The notes under the pieces: model-generated | The model's input: only the letters and a program-made list of their open reading frames with translations | Database searches by the model: none | What the model was told of the DNA's origin: nothing | Shown here: positions 6,940 to 14,868 of the stretch, piece after piece | Layout of the letters: the number at the start of each line of letters is the position of its first letter | Position numbering within the stretch: the stretch's first letter is position 1 | Position numbers and translations under genes: made by a program | Source of the DNA: Firmicutes bacterium UBA6806 | GTDB lineage: Bacteria; Bacillota; Clostridia; Peptostreptococcales; Acidaminobacteraceae | Length of the DNA: 27,098 bases | Direction: 5' to 3' | NCBI GenBank assembly: GCA_002452745.1 | Contig: DKFC01000007.1 | Span: forward strand, 1-27,098

Positions 6940-9288
6940 CTACTCTGTTGCCCCTATTTCAATTTTCACTTTCTGATTTTCAAGAACTGCTCTGAGCGTC
7001 ATTCCCTCACGGATGAATTTTCTGATATAGAGCTCGGCAATCTCGTCTTCAATTAACTTTTGTATAGTTCGTCTAAGCGGCCTTGCGCCATATTTTTCGT
7101 CAAATCCCTCTTCTAAAATAAGGTCTTTCACGTCTTCTGCAACTTCCAGCTTGATGTGCTTTTCACTAACTTCTTCGCTGACTTCTCGAAGCTGTAAATC
7201 TATAATCTCTCTGAGTTCTGCCTTTTTGAGACTTCTAAAGACAACGATATCGTCTATGCGGTTCAAGAATTCAGGTTTAAAAGTCTCTTTGAGCATTTCA
7301 TTGATTTTATTTTCAGCCTTTAAATCAGTCTCACTTCCAAACCCTATTCCATTTGACTTGAGATTCGTCCCCACATTTGAAGTCATAATCAACACTGTGT
7401 TTTCAAAGAAGACAGTTCTGCCCTGTCCATCAGTGAGCCTTCCATCTTCTAAAATCTGAAGGAGAACATTAAACACATCTGGATGCCCTTTTTCGATTTC
7501 GTCTAGCAAAATAACAGAGTACGGATTCCGCCTTACTTTTTCAGTGAGTTGTCCACCTTGTTCATAGCCAACATATCCCGGAGGCGCTCCAATCAGTTTT
7601 GATACGGTATGTTTCTCCATAAATTCAGACATATCCACCCTAATCATGGCATCTTCAGTTCCAAACAACTCCTCAGAAAGAGTTCGTGCCAGTTCCGTTT
7701 TCCCAACACCTGTCGGCCCAACAAATATGAACGATGCAGGTTTTCTCTTTTTTCTAAAACCCGATCGGTTTCTTCTAATGGCCTTGGCAATGGCATCCAC
7801 CGCATGTTCTTGTCCTATGACGCGTCTATGCAGTCTATGTTCAAGGGCGATTAGCTTTTCAGCTTCTTCTTCAGTGATCTTTTGAACTGGAATCTTAGTC
7901 CACGCTTCAATGACATAAGCAATATCTTCAACTGTCAAATAAACTTTCTCTGAGGATTGCTTAACAGACTCTATTTTCTCTTGAAGTTTTAACGCCTCTA
8001 CTCTGAGTTCTGCCGCTTTTTCATATAATTCATGTTCAGTGGCATGCTGCCTTTCCTCTTCCAATTTTACAAGCTCGTCTTCCAACGCTTTGACTTCCAC
8101 AAGTCCATGATTTTTTAAATTGGCTCTTGAACCAGCTTCGTCAATCACATCAATTGCCTTGTCTGGGAGAAACCGATCTGTTATATAGCGCTCTGAGAGC
8201 CTCGCCGCAGATTCTATGACCTCATCCGTTATAATCACCTTGTGATAAGTTTCATAGTAATCCTTGATGCCCTTTAAAATTTCAATAGTGTCTTCCAAGT
8301 TCGGTTCATCCACTACAACTGGTTGAAAACGCCTTTCAAGAGCCGCATCTTTTTCTATGTGCTTGCGATATTCTTCCATAGTTGTAGCGCCGATAATTTG
8401 AACTTCACCTCTTGCAAGTGCAGGTTTTAAAATATTTGCGGCATTCATAACACCACCATGAACTTCGCCAGCCCCCATAATATTGTGGACCTCATCAATT
8501 ACCAAGATGACGTTCCCATGATCGTTAGCTTCATTGATAATCGCCTTCATACGGCCTTCAAATTGTCCCCTAAACTGAGTTCCAGCGACAATCGCCGTCA
8601 TATCGAGCAAGTAAATTTCGGTATCAAGTAGTTTTTCTGGTACTTGTTTCTCCACAATTCGAACGGCAAGTCCCTCAGCGATGGCTGTCTTACCCACCCC
8701 TGGTTCACCAAGTAAGATTGGATTGTTCTTGCTCCTTCGATTTAAAATCTGCACCACTCTATCAATTTCTCTATTTCTGCCGATAATCCTGTCAATTTCT
8801 CCATTTTGTGCTTTTTCTATTAAATTCGTCCCGTATTTGGACAATGATTTTAGTTTGAGTTTCTTGCCTCTTCTGTTCTTGGAAGTCTTGGATTCACTCT
8901 CTGTGCTGTTATCCTGAGAAGCCTCCTCCTGACTTTCGTGCTCGTGCTCGTGAGTCTCGTATTCATCATCAAAATAAGCCTCTTCGTCCTCTTCTAAGTC
9001 AGAGTCATAGTCGCTGTCATCGGCATCTGTTTCAAAATTCATCAAATTCATCAGCGGATTGTCCTCATCGTGAGAAATGTTGTCAAACAACTTGTTCATT
9101 TGTTTGGACAGATTATCCATCTCCTCAGGACTTAAGTTAATTTGATTCATGATTTCATCCATGACGGGATAGCCCATTTTTTCAGCACACTCAAGACAGA
9201 GATCAATATATTCGGTTTTTCCGTTTTCAATTTTAGCAGTTCTCATCATCGCTACATTTTTCTTACAATTTGAGCATTTTTTCATCAT
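6940..9288 (-). CDS. clpE: ClpE-type AAA+ unfoldase with N-terminal zinc finger
   Basis: 782 aa HSP100 ATPase that would unfold proteins for ClpP. The N-terminus has a four-cysteine zinc finger (C5, C8, C31, C34) in place of the Clp-N repeats, the hallmark of ClpE. AAA1 has Walker A GEPGVGKT (194-201) and Walker B ILVIDE (261-266). A short UVR-type coiled coil lies at about 402-440. AAA2 has Walker A GPTGVGKT (524-531) and ILLDEIEKGHPDVF. The IGF loop at 648-650 fits ClpP docking. Unusual is a linker at about 70-135, very acidic with a HEHEHE run, which makes the protein clearly longer than B. subtilis ClpE (699 aa). No clpP, ctsR or mcsAB is adjacent. ClpC is the alternative, but it has a different N-terminus. 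The leader carries a long inverted repeat (9315-9384). Confidence 0.88.
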   Translation of the reverse strand: MMKKCSNCKKNVAMMRTAKIENGKTEYIDLCLECAEKMGYPVMDEIMNQINLSPEEMDNLSKQMNKLFDNISHDEDNPLMNLMNFETDADDSDYDSDLEEDEEAYFDDEYETHEHEHESQEEASQDNSTESESKTSKNRRGKKLKLKSLSKYGTNLIEKAQNGEIDRIIGRNREIDRVVQILNRRSKNNPILLGEPGVGKTAIAEGLAVRIVEKQVPEKLLDTEIYLLDMTAIVAGTQFRGQFEGRMKAIINEANDHGNVILVIDEVHNIMGAGEVHGGVMNAANILKPALARGEVQIIGATTMEEYRKHIEKDAALERRFQPVVVDEPNLEDTIEILKGIKDYYETYHKVIITDEVIESAARLSERYITDRFLPDKAIDVIDEAGSRANLKNHGLVEVKALEDELVKLEEERQHATEHELYEKAAELRVEALKLQEKIESVKQSSEKVYLTVEDIAYVIEAWTKIPVQKITEEEAEKLIALEHRLHRRVIGQEHAVDAIAKAIRRNRSGFRKKRKPASFIFVGPTGVGKTELARTLSEELFGTEDAMIRVDMSEFMEKHTVSKLIGAPPGYVGYEQGGQLTEKVRRNPYSVILLDEIEKGHPDVFNVLLQILEDGRLTDGQGRTVFFENTVLIMTSNVGTNLKSNGIGFGSETDLKAENKINEMLKETFKPEFLNRIDDIVVFRSLKKAELREIIDLQLREVSEEVSEKHIKLEVAEDVKDLILEEGFDEKYGARPLRRTIQKLIEDEIAELYIRKFIREGMTLRAVLENQKVKIEIGATE

Positions 9289-9314
9289 TAGTCATCCTCT
9301 TTTCATGGAAATTC

Positions 9315-9384
9315 AACCCGGTTTATTCAAAAAACGATACGCATTTCATTTAAAACGGATATCATGCTTCGAATAAACCGGGTT
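9315..9384 (-). promoter_or_regulatory. Long inverted repeat in the clpE leader
   Basis: Arms AACCCGGTTTATTC (9315-9328) and GAATAAACCGGGTT (9371-9384) are perfectly complementary over 14 bp with 42 nt between them. In the clpE mRNA an inner ATGATA/TATCGT pairing could extend the stem. The foot of the stem lies 26 nt upstream of the clpE ATG. There is no U tract after it, so it is not an ordinary terminator. It could be an RNA regulatory structure or two facing operator sites. No CtsR heptad repeat and no CIRCE element is visible. Confidence 0.6.
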
Positions 9385-9401
9385 CAATGGCCTTACACCC
9401 A

Positions 9402-9433
9402 CATTATACACTATTATAATGCAATTTTTGCAT
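9402..9433 (-). promoter_or_regulatory. Candidate clpE promoter with palindrome ATGCAA-N3-TTGCAT
   Basis: On the minus strand two TATAAT hexamers stand 10 nt apart, upstream of the leader inverted repeat. Neither has a convincing -35 box. The perfect inverted repeat ATGCAATTTTTGCAT (9419-9433) occupies the region upstream and could bind a regulator. Confidence 0.4.
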
Positions 9434-9484
9434 AAAAAACTTTAACATTTTATGAACACAGTCCATTTCAATTTAATCATCATC

Positions 9485-9513
9485 TTGTATTTTTAGCCGT
9501 GGTTTTCTATAAT
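9485..9513 (+). promoter_or_regulatory. Promoter of the LUD-domain gene
   Basis: TTGTAT (9485-9490), a 17-bp spacer and TATAAT (9508-9513). Downstream in the leader, a hairpin GATTCTC-N4-GAGAATC (9531-9548) could be an operator or RNA stem. Confidence 0.65.
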
Positions 9514-9572
9514 GAAGGAAACCATCATCCGATTCTCACTAGAGAATCACAACTGTATAACTGGAGGTTAAC

Positions 9573-10214
9573 ATGGATAAAAACACACAGAAAATTACCA
9601 GTCTCAAAATCAAGCGAACTTTGGAAAACCTTGAAAAAAATCAAATGAAGGGACATTACATCGAGTCTGCATCAGAACTGGAAACCCTCGTCAAATCACT
9701 GCTCTCACCTGGAGATGTCGTCTCTGTCGGCGGCTCTATGACTCTATTCGAAACAAATATGATTGAACTCTTGCGCTCTGGAGAGTATGAGTTTTTAGAC
9801 CGTTATGCAGAGGGGATGACTCCGGAGAAATTGCGCAGCCTATACCGTCAGAGCTTTTCTGCAAATACCTATCTCATGAGTACAAACGCCCTTACTGAAA
9901 ATGGGGAACTCTACAATGTGGATGGTTCAGGAAATCGAGTTGCATCTTTGATTTACGGTCCTGATCGGGTTATCGTCATTGCAGGCATCAACAAGCTCGT
10001 CAGAAATCTCGATGAAGCTATCGTCCGCAATCGTCAACTCTCAGCCCCTTCAAATTGTGCACGTCTCGATATGAAAACACCATGCACCATCACAGGTGAA
10101 TGCATGGATTGTCACAGTCCAGATCGAATCTGCTGCAACTATGTCACAACAAGTTATCAAAGAATTAAAGATCGAATCCACGTCATTATCGTTGGAGAGC
10201 CTCTGGGCTATTAA
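9573..10214 (+). CDS. LUD-domain protein (LutC/YkgG-like, DUF162)
   Basis: 213 aa. Residues about 10-155 form a LUD domain: SVGGSMTLFETNMIELL, then NALTENGELYNVDGSGNR, then YGPDRVIVIAGINKLV. The C-terminal part is cysteine-rich (C162, C171, C177, C180, C187, C188). This arrangement is common in stand-alone LUD proteins of Clostridia usually labelled lactate utilization protein. LutC-type proteins are part of lactate oxidation systems, but no lutA or lutB lies nearby, so that role is unproven. The cysteines could bind metal or an Fe-S cluster (inference). A good GGAGG lies 7 nt upstream of the ATG. The gene ends 14 nt from the stop of the convergent ohrR, and no terminator is visible between them. 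Confidence 0.85.
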   Translation: MDKNTQKITSLKIKRTLENLEKNQMKGHYIESASELETLVKSLLSPGDVVSVGGSMTLFETNMIELLRSGEYEFLDRYAEGMTPEKLRSLYRQSFSANTYLMSTNALTENGELYNVDGSGNRVASLIYGPDRVIVIAGINKLVRNLDEAIVRNRQLSAPSNCARLDMKTPCTITGECMDCHSPDRICCNYVTTSYQRIKDRIHVIIVGEPLGY

Positions 10215-10228
10215 AAGTATCTTTTCTG

Positions 10229-10663
10229 CTATTCACAAGTTCCATCTTTTAAAATTTGGTGCAGTATGCGATGAAGGGCTATGATGTCGTTCATCGGTAA
10301 GTTAATACAGGTAGCAAGCCTTGATGGAATGTCCTTTACAGCCTCTCTCAAGGCCCATCCTTCATCTGTCAAGTAAACCAAGACATTTCTTTCATCTTCA
10401 ACATTTCGCTGCTTTTCTACAATATCACGCTTTTCGAGTTTTTTAAGAAGCGGAGTTAACGTCCCCGAGTCCAAATATAAGGACGCGCCTAGCTCGTTAA
10501 CCGATACGCCATCCCTCTCCCAAAGAGACAACAGCGTAATATACTGCGTATAAGTAAGCTCATAAGGGTCTAGAAACGGCTTATACAGTCTCGTAATCCG
10601 CTTTGATGCGGCATACAGCGGGAAGCATAGCTGGTTTTCCAATTTTAACTGATCATATGCCAT
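10229..10663 (-). CDS. ohrR: OhrR-type organic-peroxide-sensing MarR repressor
   Basis: 144 aa from the ATG at 10661-10663, with AGAGGTG 5 nt upstream. A TTG six codons earlier has no RBS. The N-terminus LKLENQLCFPLYA and the winged helix (LYLDSGTLTPLLKKLEKR, then DERNVLVYLTDEG) match B. subtilis OhrR closely. The peroxide-sensing cysteine is C13. C119 lies about as far from C13 as the two reactive cysteines of Xanthomonas OhrR lie from each other, so a two-cysteine mechanism is possible (inference). The gene is divergent from a glutathione peroxidase, its likely target. Both promoters carry the same 12-bp sequence just after the -10 box, consistent with autoregulation. Confidence 0.9.
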   Translation of the reverse strand: MAYDQLKLENQLCFPLYAASKRITRLYKPFLDPYELTYTQYITLLSLWERDGVSVNELGASLYLDSGTLTPLLKKLEKRDIVEKQRNVEDERNVLVYLTDEGWALREAVKDIPSRLATCINLPMNDIIALHRILHQILKDGTCE

Positions 10664-10708
10664 GACAACACCTCTTTTCAAAAATAATTTTTCAACCGAT
10701 CCAAATAG

Positions 10709-10751
10709 ATTTTATACAATTAATTATACCGCATTGAAAATTACGTGTCAA
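10709..10751 (-). promoter_or_regulatory. ohrR promoter and operator-like site
   Basis: Minus strand: TTGACA (10746-10751), 17-bp spacer, TATAAT (10723-10728), both perfect consensus. The sequence ATTGTATAAAAT (10709-10720 in reverse complement) follows the -10 box. The local TACAATTAATTATA resembles the AT-rich palindromes bound by OhrR. Confidence 0.8.
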
Positions 10752-10769
10752 TTCTTCAAATATTATGGC

Positions 10770-10820
10770 TTGACAGATTTTTTTCGAAAGGATATAATGA
10801 TTGTATAAAATTAAATTGTA
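10770..10820 (+). promoter_or_regulatory. gpx promoter and OhrR-like operator
   Basis: TTGACA (10770-10775), 17-bp spacer, TATAAT (10793-10798), again perfect consensus. It is followed at once by ATTGTATAAAAT (10800-10811) and by TTGTATAAAATTAAATTGTA overall (10801-10820). That resembles known OhrR boxes (TACAATT-AATTGTA type) and would cover the start of transcription. Confidence 0.8.
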
Positions 10821-10843
10821 CGCAATTAAAACAGGAGGTCAAC

Positions 10844-11389
10844 ATGTCACTATATGATATTAAAGTAAACGACATCGATGGAGATTCATTTGATTTAAAC
10901 CAATTTAAAGGAAAAGTTGTGGTTATTGCCAATACCGCTAGCAAATGTGGGTTTACCCCTCAGTATAAGGATCTTGAAAAAATCTATAACCAGTATAAGG
11001 ACGATGGTCTAGTTGTAATTGGGGCACCATGTGGTCAATTCGCAGATCAAGAACTTTCAACAGGTGGTGAGGTCAAATCATTTTGTGAATTAAATTACGG
11101 CGTCACATTCCCCCTACTTGAAAAAATGGACGTCAGAGGCCAATCCATTCACCCGCTTTTTAAGTTCTTAACAGAACAGGCTGGTTTTAAAGGTTTTGAT
11201 AACACTCAAGCAGGTCACAAAATGCTCCAAAAAGTTCTCGAAGAGAAATTTCCTGAGTTGTTACATGGCGATGGTATTAAATGGAACTTCACGAAATTCT
11301 TAATCGACCGTGATGGAAACGTCGTCAAACGCTTTGAATCTCCAGTAGATCCACTGGATATGGTTGATTCTATCAAAGCTCTCTTATAA
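10844..11389 (+). CDS. gpx: Glutathione peroxidase family thiol peroxidase
   Basis: 181 aa from the ATG at 10844, with ACAGGAGGT 6 nt upstream; the open frame extends further up but that part is promoter. Peroxidatic cysteine C35 sits in NTASKCGFTPQY, Q65 in APCGQF, and W147-N148 in WNFTKFLI. It is a cysteine, not selenocysteine, enzyme. C81 (FCELNYGVTFP) is placed like the resolving cysteine of thioredoxin-dependent members, so reduction by thioredoxin is likely. The usual FPCNQF motif reads APCGQF here, which is unusual. The enzyme reduces hydroperoxides in the cytosol. Control by the divergent OhrR is inferred from the shared operator-like sequence. Confidence 0.92.
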   Translation: MSLYDIKVNDIDGDSFDLNQFKGKVVVIANTASKCGFTPQYKDLEKIYNQYKDDGLVVIGAPCGQFADQELSTGGEVKSFCELNYGVTFPLLEKMDVRGQSIHPLFKFLTEQAGFKGFDNTQAGHKMLQKVLEEKFPELLHGDGIKWNFTKFLIDRDGNVVKRFESPVDPLDMVDSIKALL

Positions 11390-11395
11390 AACAGC

Positions 11396-11443
11396 AAAAG
11401 CGCCTCAAGTCATATGGCTTTGCCACTCCTTGAGACGCTTTTT
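11396..11443. terminator. Bidirectional terminator between gpx and the ABC permease
   Basis: Stem AAAAGCG-c-CTCAAG pairs with CTTGAG-a-CGCTTTT around a loop of about 19 nt. It is followed by a T run on the plus strand and a TTTT-containing tail on the minus strand. It lies between convergent genes. Confidence 0.8.
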
Positions 11444-11454
11444 ATAATTTTTGC

Positions 11455-13116
11455 CTAATTCTCAGGGGCTTTATACCCTGACTTTACAAACGACATAATA
11501 TAGCTCCACCATGTAAGCAATACAGCTAGAACCAATACAATAACACCTGCAATAAAGTTATTTTTCACCACTAAAAACTGGAGCCCTGCCAATATGCCTG
11601 CAATGGCCATGAGTCCAAAGGTAGAGGCCACATTTTTATTGCCAGTACTTGCGATTTCCTTTGAAAACGGAAGTTCCATAGAAGACAGCTTATACCTTAA
11701 AATCAGAAGGAATACACTCATGACATCTGTAATTAAAAGTCCTAAAAGTGACTCCGGTCCGCTTAGAAGCAGAAAGATGACGTTGACCATTAGCATTCCA
11801 GGTAGCATGTACTTGATATAATACGCTTTGAGTGCTCCGATGACAATGGTGTTTTTATCTTCTATCGGAAATGTATCATATATAAAGGAAGCCTCGTATT
11901 TCTCGCTGTACTGGATGAACTCGTAGTTAGAGGCAAACATCACCACTGCCCAGTAAACATTTAGATAGACCAAAGATCCCTTTAATGAGGCAATGCCTTC
12001 CAAAAGACCGTCTGAACTCTGCAAAAACGGCAATATCATAATCAGCGGAAACAAGTATCCCAACGCTTGATTTGGTAAAATCATCAGTTTGACTTTTCTA
12101 TCACGGCTCAAATTAGCATCGGTAAAATTCATAAAGGCAAGTTCTTGGTGATTGCTAGAAACCAGTTTAAACAATCCCTTTTTTAGACGCGTCTTAAAGG
12201 AATTTTTAGGGATAAAGACGCCATCTTCTATTTGAAGTTTCGAGAGATAATTTTCATACTTTGGCAAAATACTCTTAATCAAAAATCCACCTGAAATCAG
12301 TGGAATGACGATTCCCAAAACCGACATAATCAAATAGGGTGATGTTCGCTCACCTTCAACGATTACCACGAATAATGACGCATACCATGCTGGAGGCAGC
12401 AGATACGTCCACCACTTAATATGTACCACCATTTCAAAGTCAACAAATTCAAAGATTCTGCCCACCAACTGATAAGATATCATGGTCACGATGGATAAGG
12501 TTATCTGAAATATGTTGATGATATCCTTTAATTTTTCCCCGCTGAACTTCTCAAGCAATAGGCTGTAGAGAATCGTCGTAATAAAGATGATGAAAAAGGA
12601 CAGCAAGATTAACATCAAGGCAAATCCAACGAGAATCATAGCCCCCCGTTTCACAGTGAGAATCACAATAGAAATGATATTTAAAGCGAGGAACAAGCTC
12701 AGCATATAATAGATTACATGTATGAGTCTTGCAGCATTCATCGTCTGCGGCGTCACCGGCTTCGTCATGATGATGTCCTTATCCCTCGTATCTAAGAGAA
12801 CACTCGAAAAATCGGAAATCATGAACAGCACCATAAAAAATAAATCCATTCCAGCCACAATTGCGATTTTATAAAATAAGTCAAAGGGCATGAACATCAT
12901 TATCCCCATGAGAAATCCAAAGAGCCCCTGCATCAACAAATTTGCCTTCATCCCAGTCAATTTACTCTTGTTAGAATTCACTGGACTGCTCTTCCGGTCA
13001 TCTAGCGTCAATTTGAGTGATAGAATTGTCACAAGGTCATCATAATCAACGGTTGACCTCTTTATAGCCCGTTTAAATAGAGCAATAATTTTGAGCAGCA
13101 CGTAGGACTTATTCAT
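11455..13116 (-). CDS. ABC-type exporter membrane subunit
   Basis: 553 aa from the ATG at 13114-13116, which has GGAGGG 7 nt upstream. An ATG five codons earlier sits on the RBS itself. Many hydrophobic segments fall into groups near residues 60-200, 205-280, 345-400 and 415-550, as in large ABC-2-like exporter subunits. A cytosolic N-terminus precedes the first group. The gene overlaps the ATPase gene by 8 nt, so the two are translationally coupled and surely form one transporter. The motif LLDTRDKDIIMTKPVTP is typical of putative ABC exporter permeases of Bacillota. The substrate is unknown. Confidence 0.8.
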   Translation of the reverse strand: MNKSYVLLKIIALFKRAIKRSTVDYDDLVTILSLKLTLDDRKSSPVNSNKSKLTGMKANLLMQGLFGFLMGIMMFMPFDLFYKIAIVAGMDLFFMVLFMISDFSSVLLDTRDKDIIMTKPVTPQTMNAARLIHVIYYMLSLFLALNIISIVILTVKRGAMILVGFALMLILLSFFIIFITTILYSLLLEKFSGEKLKDIINIFQITLSIVTMISYQLVGRIFEFVDFEMVVHIKWWTYLLPPAWYASLFVVIVEGERTSPYLIMSVLGIVIPLISGGFLIKSILPKYENYLSKLQIEDGVFIPKNSFKTRLKKGLFKLVSSNHQELAFMNFTDANLSRDRKVKLMILPNQALGYLFPLIMILPFLQSSDGLLEGIASLKGSLVYLNVYWAVVMFASNYEFIQYSEKYEASFIYDTFPIEDKNTIVIGALKAYYIKYMLPGMLMVNVIFLLLSGPESLLGLLITDVMSVFLLILRYKLSSMELPFSKEIASTGNKNVASTFGLMAIAGILAGLQFLVVKNNFIAGVIVLVLAVLLTWWSYIMSFVKSGYKAPEN

Positions 13117-13936
13117 GTGCACGCCCTCCATTCAGCTCTCCGCTTACCTCAACACTCTTGAGACCAATCGTCTCCACAAAAGTCTTTGCAATTGCTTCGT
13201 GCTCGTTAAATCCAGTAAGTTGATTGAATATCTCTTGAAGTGATCCCTCGTGGCTCTTTTCCTTGAGCATCTCAAAATTACCATCTGCGGCGATGACACC
13301 CTTGTCCAGCAAGATAATCCGGTCGCTGATTTTCTCAACCACTTCCATAATATGTGAGGAGTAGAAAATCGTCTTTCCCTGTTCTGAGAGGCTCTTGATA
13401 ATCTCTTTAAAAATCATGACGCTGTTGGCATCAAGTCCACTGATGGGCTCATCAAAAAACAGAATATCAGGATCGTGAATCAGACTGGATATAATCAAAA
13501 GCTTTTGTTTCATCCCCTTGGAATACGATGAAATCCGGTTATATAGTGCCTCTTTGATGCCAAACAGTTCAAAGAGCGTCTTCGCTTTGTACTCCACTAG
13601 CTCGCTCTCGAGTTTATAGAGTTCCCCAATGAACATGAGATATTCATACCCTGACAAGCTGTCATATATAACTGCAATTTCTGGCACATATCCAATTCGT
13701 TGCTTATATGCAATACCGTTATCCCGTATGTTCTCTCCCAATATTTCCACGGTTCCTTCATACTCCCGAATCATTCCCAGCATGATTTTAACTGTGGTGC
13801 TCTTTCCAGCGCCATTTGGACCAATATAGCCAATTATCTGCCCAGGGGCTATCTCTAGATTAATTCCCTTGAGTACATAGTCGCTGTTTGATCTATATCT
13901 CATTTTCAAATCTGTCATTTTAATAACGGGTTCCAT
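13109..13936 (-). CDS. ABC transporter ATP-binding protein
   Basis: 275 aa. Walker A is GPNGAGKSTT (39-48). The signature is degenerate, YSKGMKQKLL (about 138-147). Walker B is ILFFDEPISGLD (158-169), and the switch histidine is H195 (SSHIMEVVEKI). Downstream of the core, about 60 residues rich in E and K complete the protein. This is the ATPase of an ABC-2-type exporter whose membrane subunit is encoded next. AGGAGGG lies 7 nt upstream of the ATG. No extracellular binding-protein gene is near, which supports export rather than import. Drug, peptide or lipid export are all possible. Confidence 0.92.
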   Translation of the reverse strand: MEPVIKMTDLKMRYRSNSDYVLKGINLEIAPGQIIGYIGPNGAGKSTTVKIMLGMIREYEGTVEILGENIRDNGIAYKQRIGYVPEIAVIYDSLSGYEYLMFIGELYKLESELVEYKAKTLFELFGIKEALYNRISSYSKGMKQKLLIISSLIHDPDILFFDEPISGLDANSVMIFKEIIKSLSEQGKTIFYSSHIMEVVEKISDRIILLDKGVIAADGNFEMLKEKSHEGSLQEIFNQLTGFNEHEAIAKTFVETIGLKSVEVSGELNGGRAHE

Positions 13937-14033
13937 GTAATTGCCCTCCTATGTAGTCATTTATCTGTATTTTAACATTTTTTGATTAGCAAAATAGATA
14001 ATTTCTATTAAAAAAGCCTAAATATATAAATAA

Positions 14034-14055
14034 AAGGGACCACAGTGGGTCCCTT
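14034..14055 (-). terminator. Terminator of the acetate transporter gene
   Basis: Stem AAGGGACC / GGTCCCTT with a 6-nt loop; the minus strand continues TTTATTTATAT. It lies 24 nt after the stop of the SatP-like gene. Confidence 0.75.
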
Positions 14056-14079
14056 AAATCTGCCAATTCTGACATATCC

Positions 14080-14685
14080 CTATTTCTTAAAAATTCCAAG
14101 CGGTTTTCCAATCGGAAGGAATGTTCTCCCAAAAGTATTGTTTATAACATTTGCAGCTGAACCGTAAAATCCAACCAATGCAATAAAAAACTCGCTCCAT
14201 GCTGCAAGTTCATGCCCTGCATGAATTCCCCAAATTGTGCTCATACTAAGTCCTAAGAATAAAAAGTCAATGAGAATAAAAATAATCATAAGCACTTTAT
14301 TTGTTTCAAGAGAGGCAATTGTCATATAGACTGAGAAGATTAAATAGCCCAAGAAGGCAAATCCAAGTTGCTTAGGATCGGCATTTTTTGCCATTGTTTC
14401 ACCAAAAACACCATTTGATATCATCCAAGACATTGCTACTGCCAGCCAGAAGAAGCTGTAGCCCCCAAAAGCAGTTGCTCCGAATACGTTTCCCTTTTTC
14501 GCATCGTTTAAGCACGCGTAAATCTGTGCACAGGCACCTAAAAAGATTGCCCACGGAATGATAAATGATGTTCCCGATGTCCATCCTAATTTTTGTGACG
14601 ATGCAACGAATGTCACCATTGCAAGTCCAAATAATCCTAGTGCAGATGGGTCTGCGGTAAAGATTTTTCTTTCGTTTTGATTCAC
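14080..14685 (-). CDS. SatP/YaaH (GPR1/FUN34) family acetate transporter
   Basis: 201 aa. The N-terminal family motif, normally NPxPLGL, appears as ADPSALGLFGLA (11-22). Six hydrophobic segments follow, with FGGYSFFW in the middle and NNTFGR near the C-terminus. The family takes up acetate or succinate with protons and forms hexameric channels in the membrane. The start is GTG (14683-14685) with GGGAGGAAC about 7 nt upstream. The gene stands alone with its own terminator. Acetate is the usual substrate, but succinate or other short acids are possible. Confidence 0.88.
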   Translation of the reverse strand: MNQNERKIFTADPSALGLFGLAMVTFVASSQKLGWTSGTSFIIPWAIFLGACAQIYACLNDAKKGNVFGATAFGGYSFFWLAVAMSWMISNGVFGETMAKNADPKQLGFAFLGYLIFSVYMTIASLETNKVLMIIFILIDFLFLGLSMSTIWGIHAGHELAAWSEFFIALVGFYGSAANVINNTFGRTFLPIGKPLGIFKK

Positions 14686-14868
14686 GAATTGTTCCTCCCT
14701 AAATTTAATTGTCCATTAACAATACTGCCCGAAATAGATTACCACAAACCTCTTAAAAAATCAATGAATAGAGGCGATATTTGCCCAACAAAATATATGG
14801 ACTTTTTGAATAAAAAAGCGTATATTGTAGTATAAAATACAAAAGCCCTAAGAAAGGATGTGACTTTA

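Noticed and set aside
9289..9572. CtsR or CIRCE control of clpE
   Set aside because: No GGTCAAA direct repeats and no TTAGCACTC-N9-GAGTGCTAA element were found in the leader or promoter.
10745..10843. 33-residue N-terminal extension of the glutathione peroxidase
   Set aside because: That stretch contains the promoter and operator, and a strong RBS precedes the ATG at 10844.
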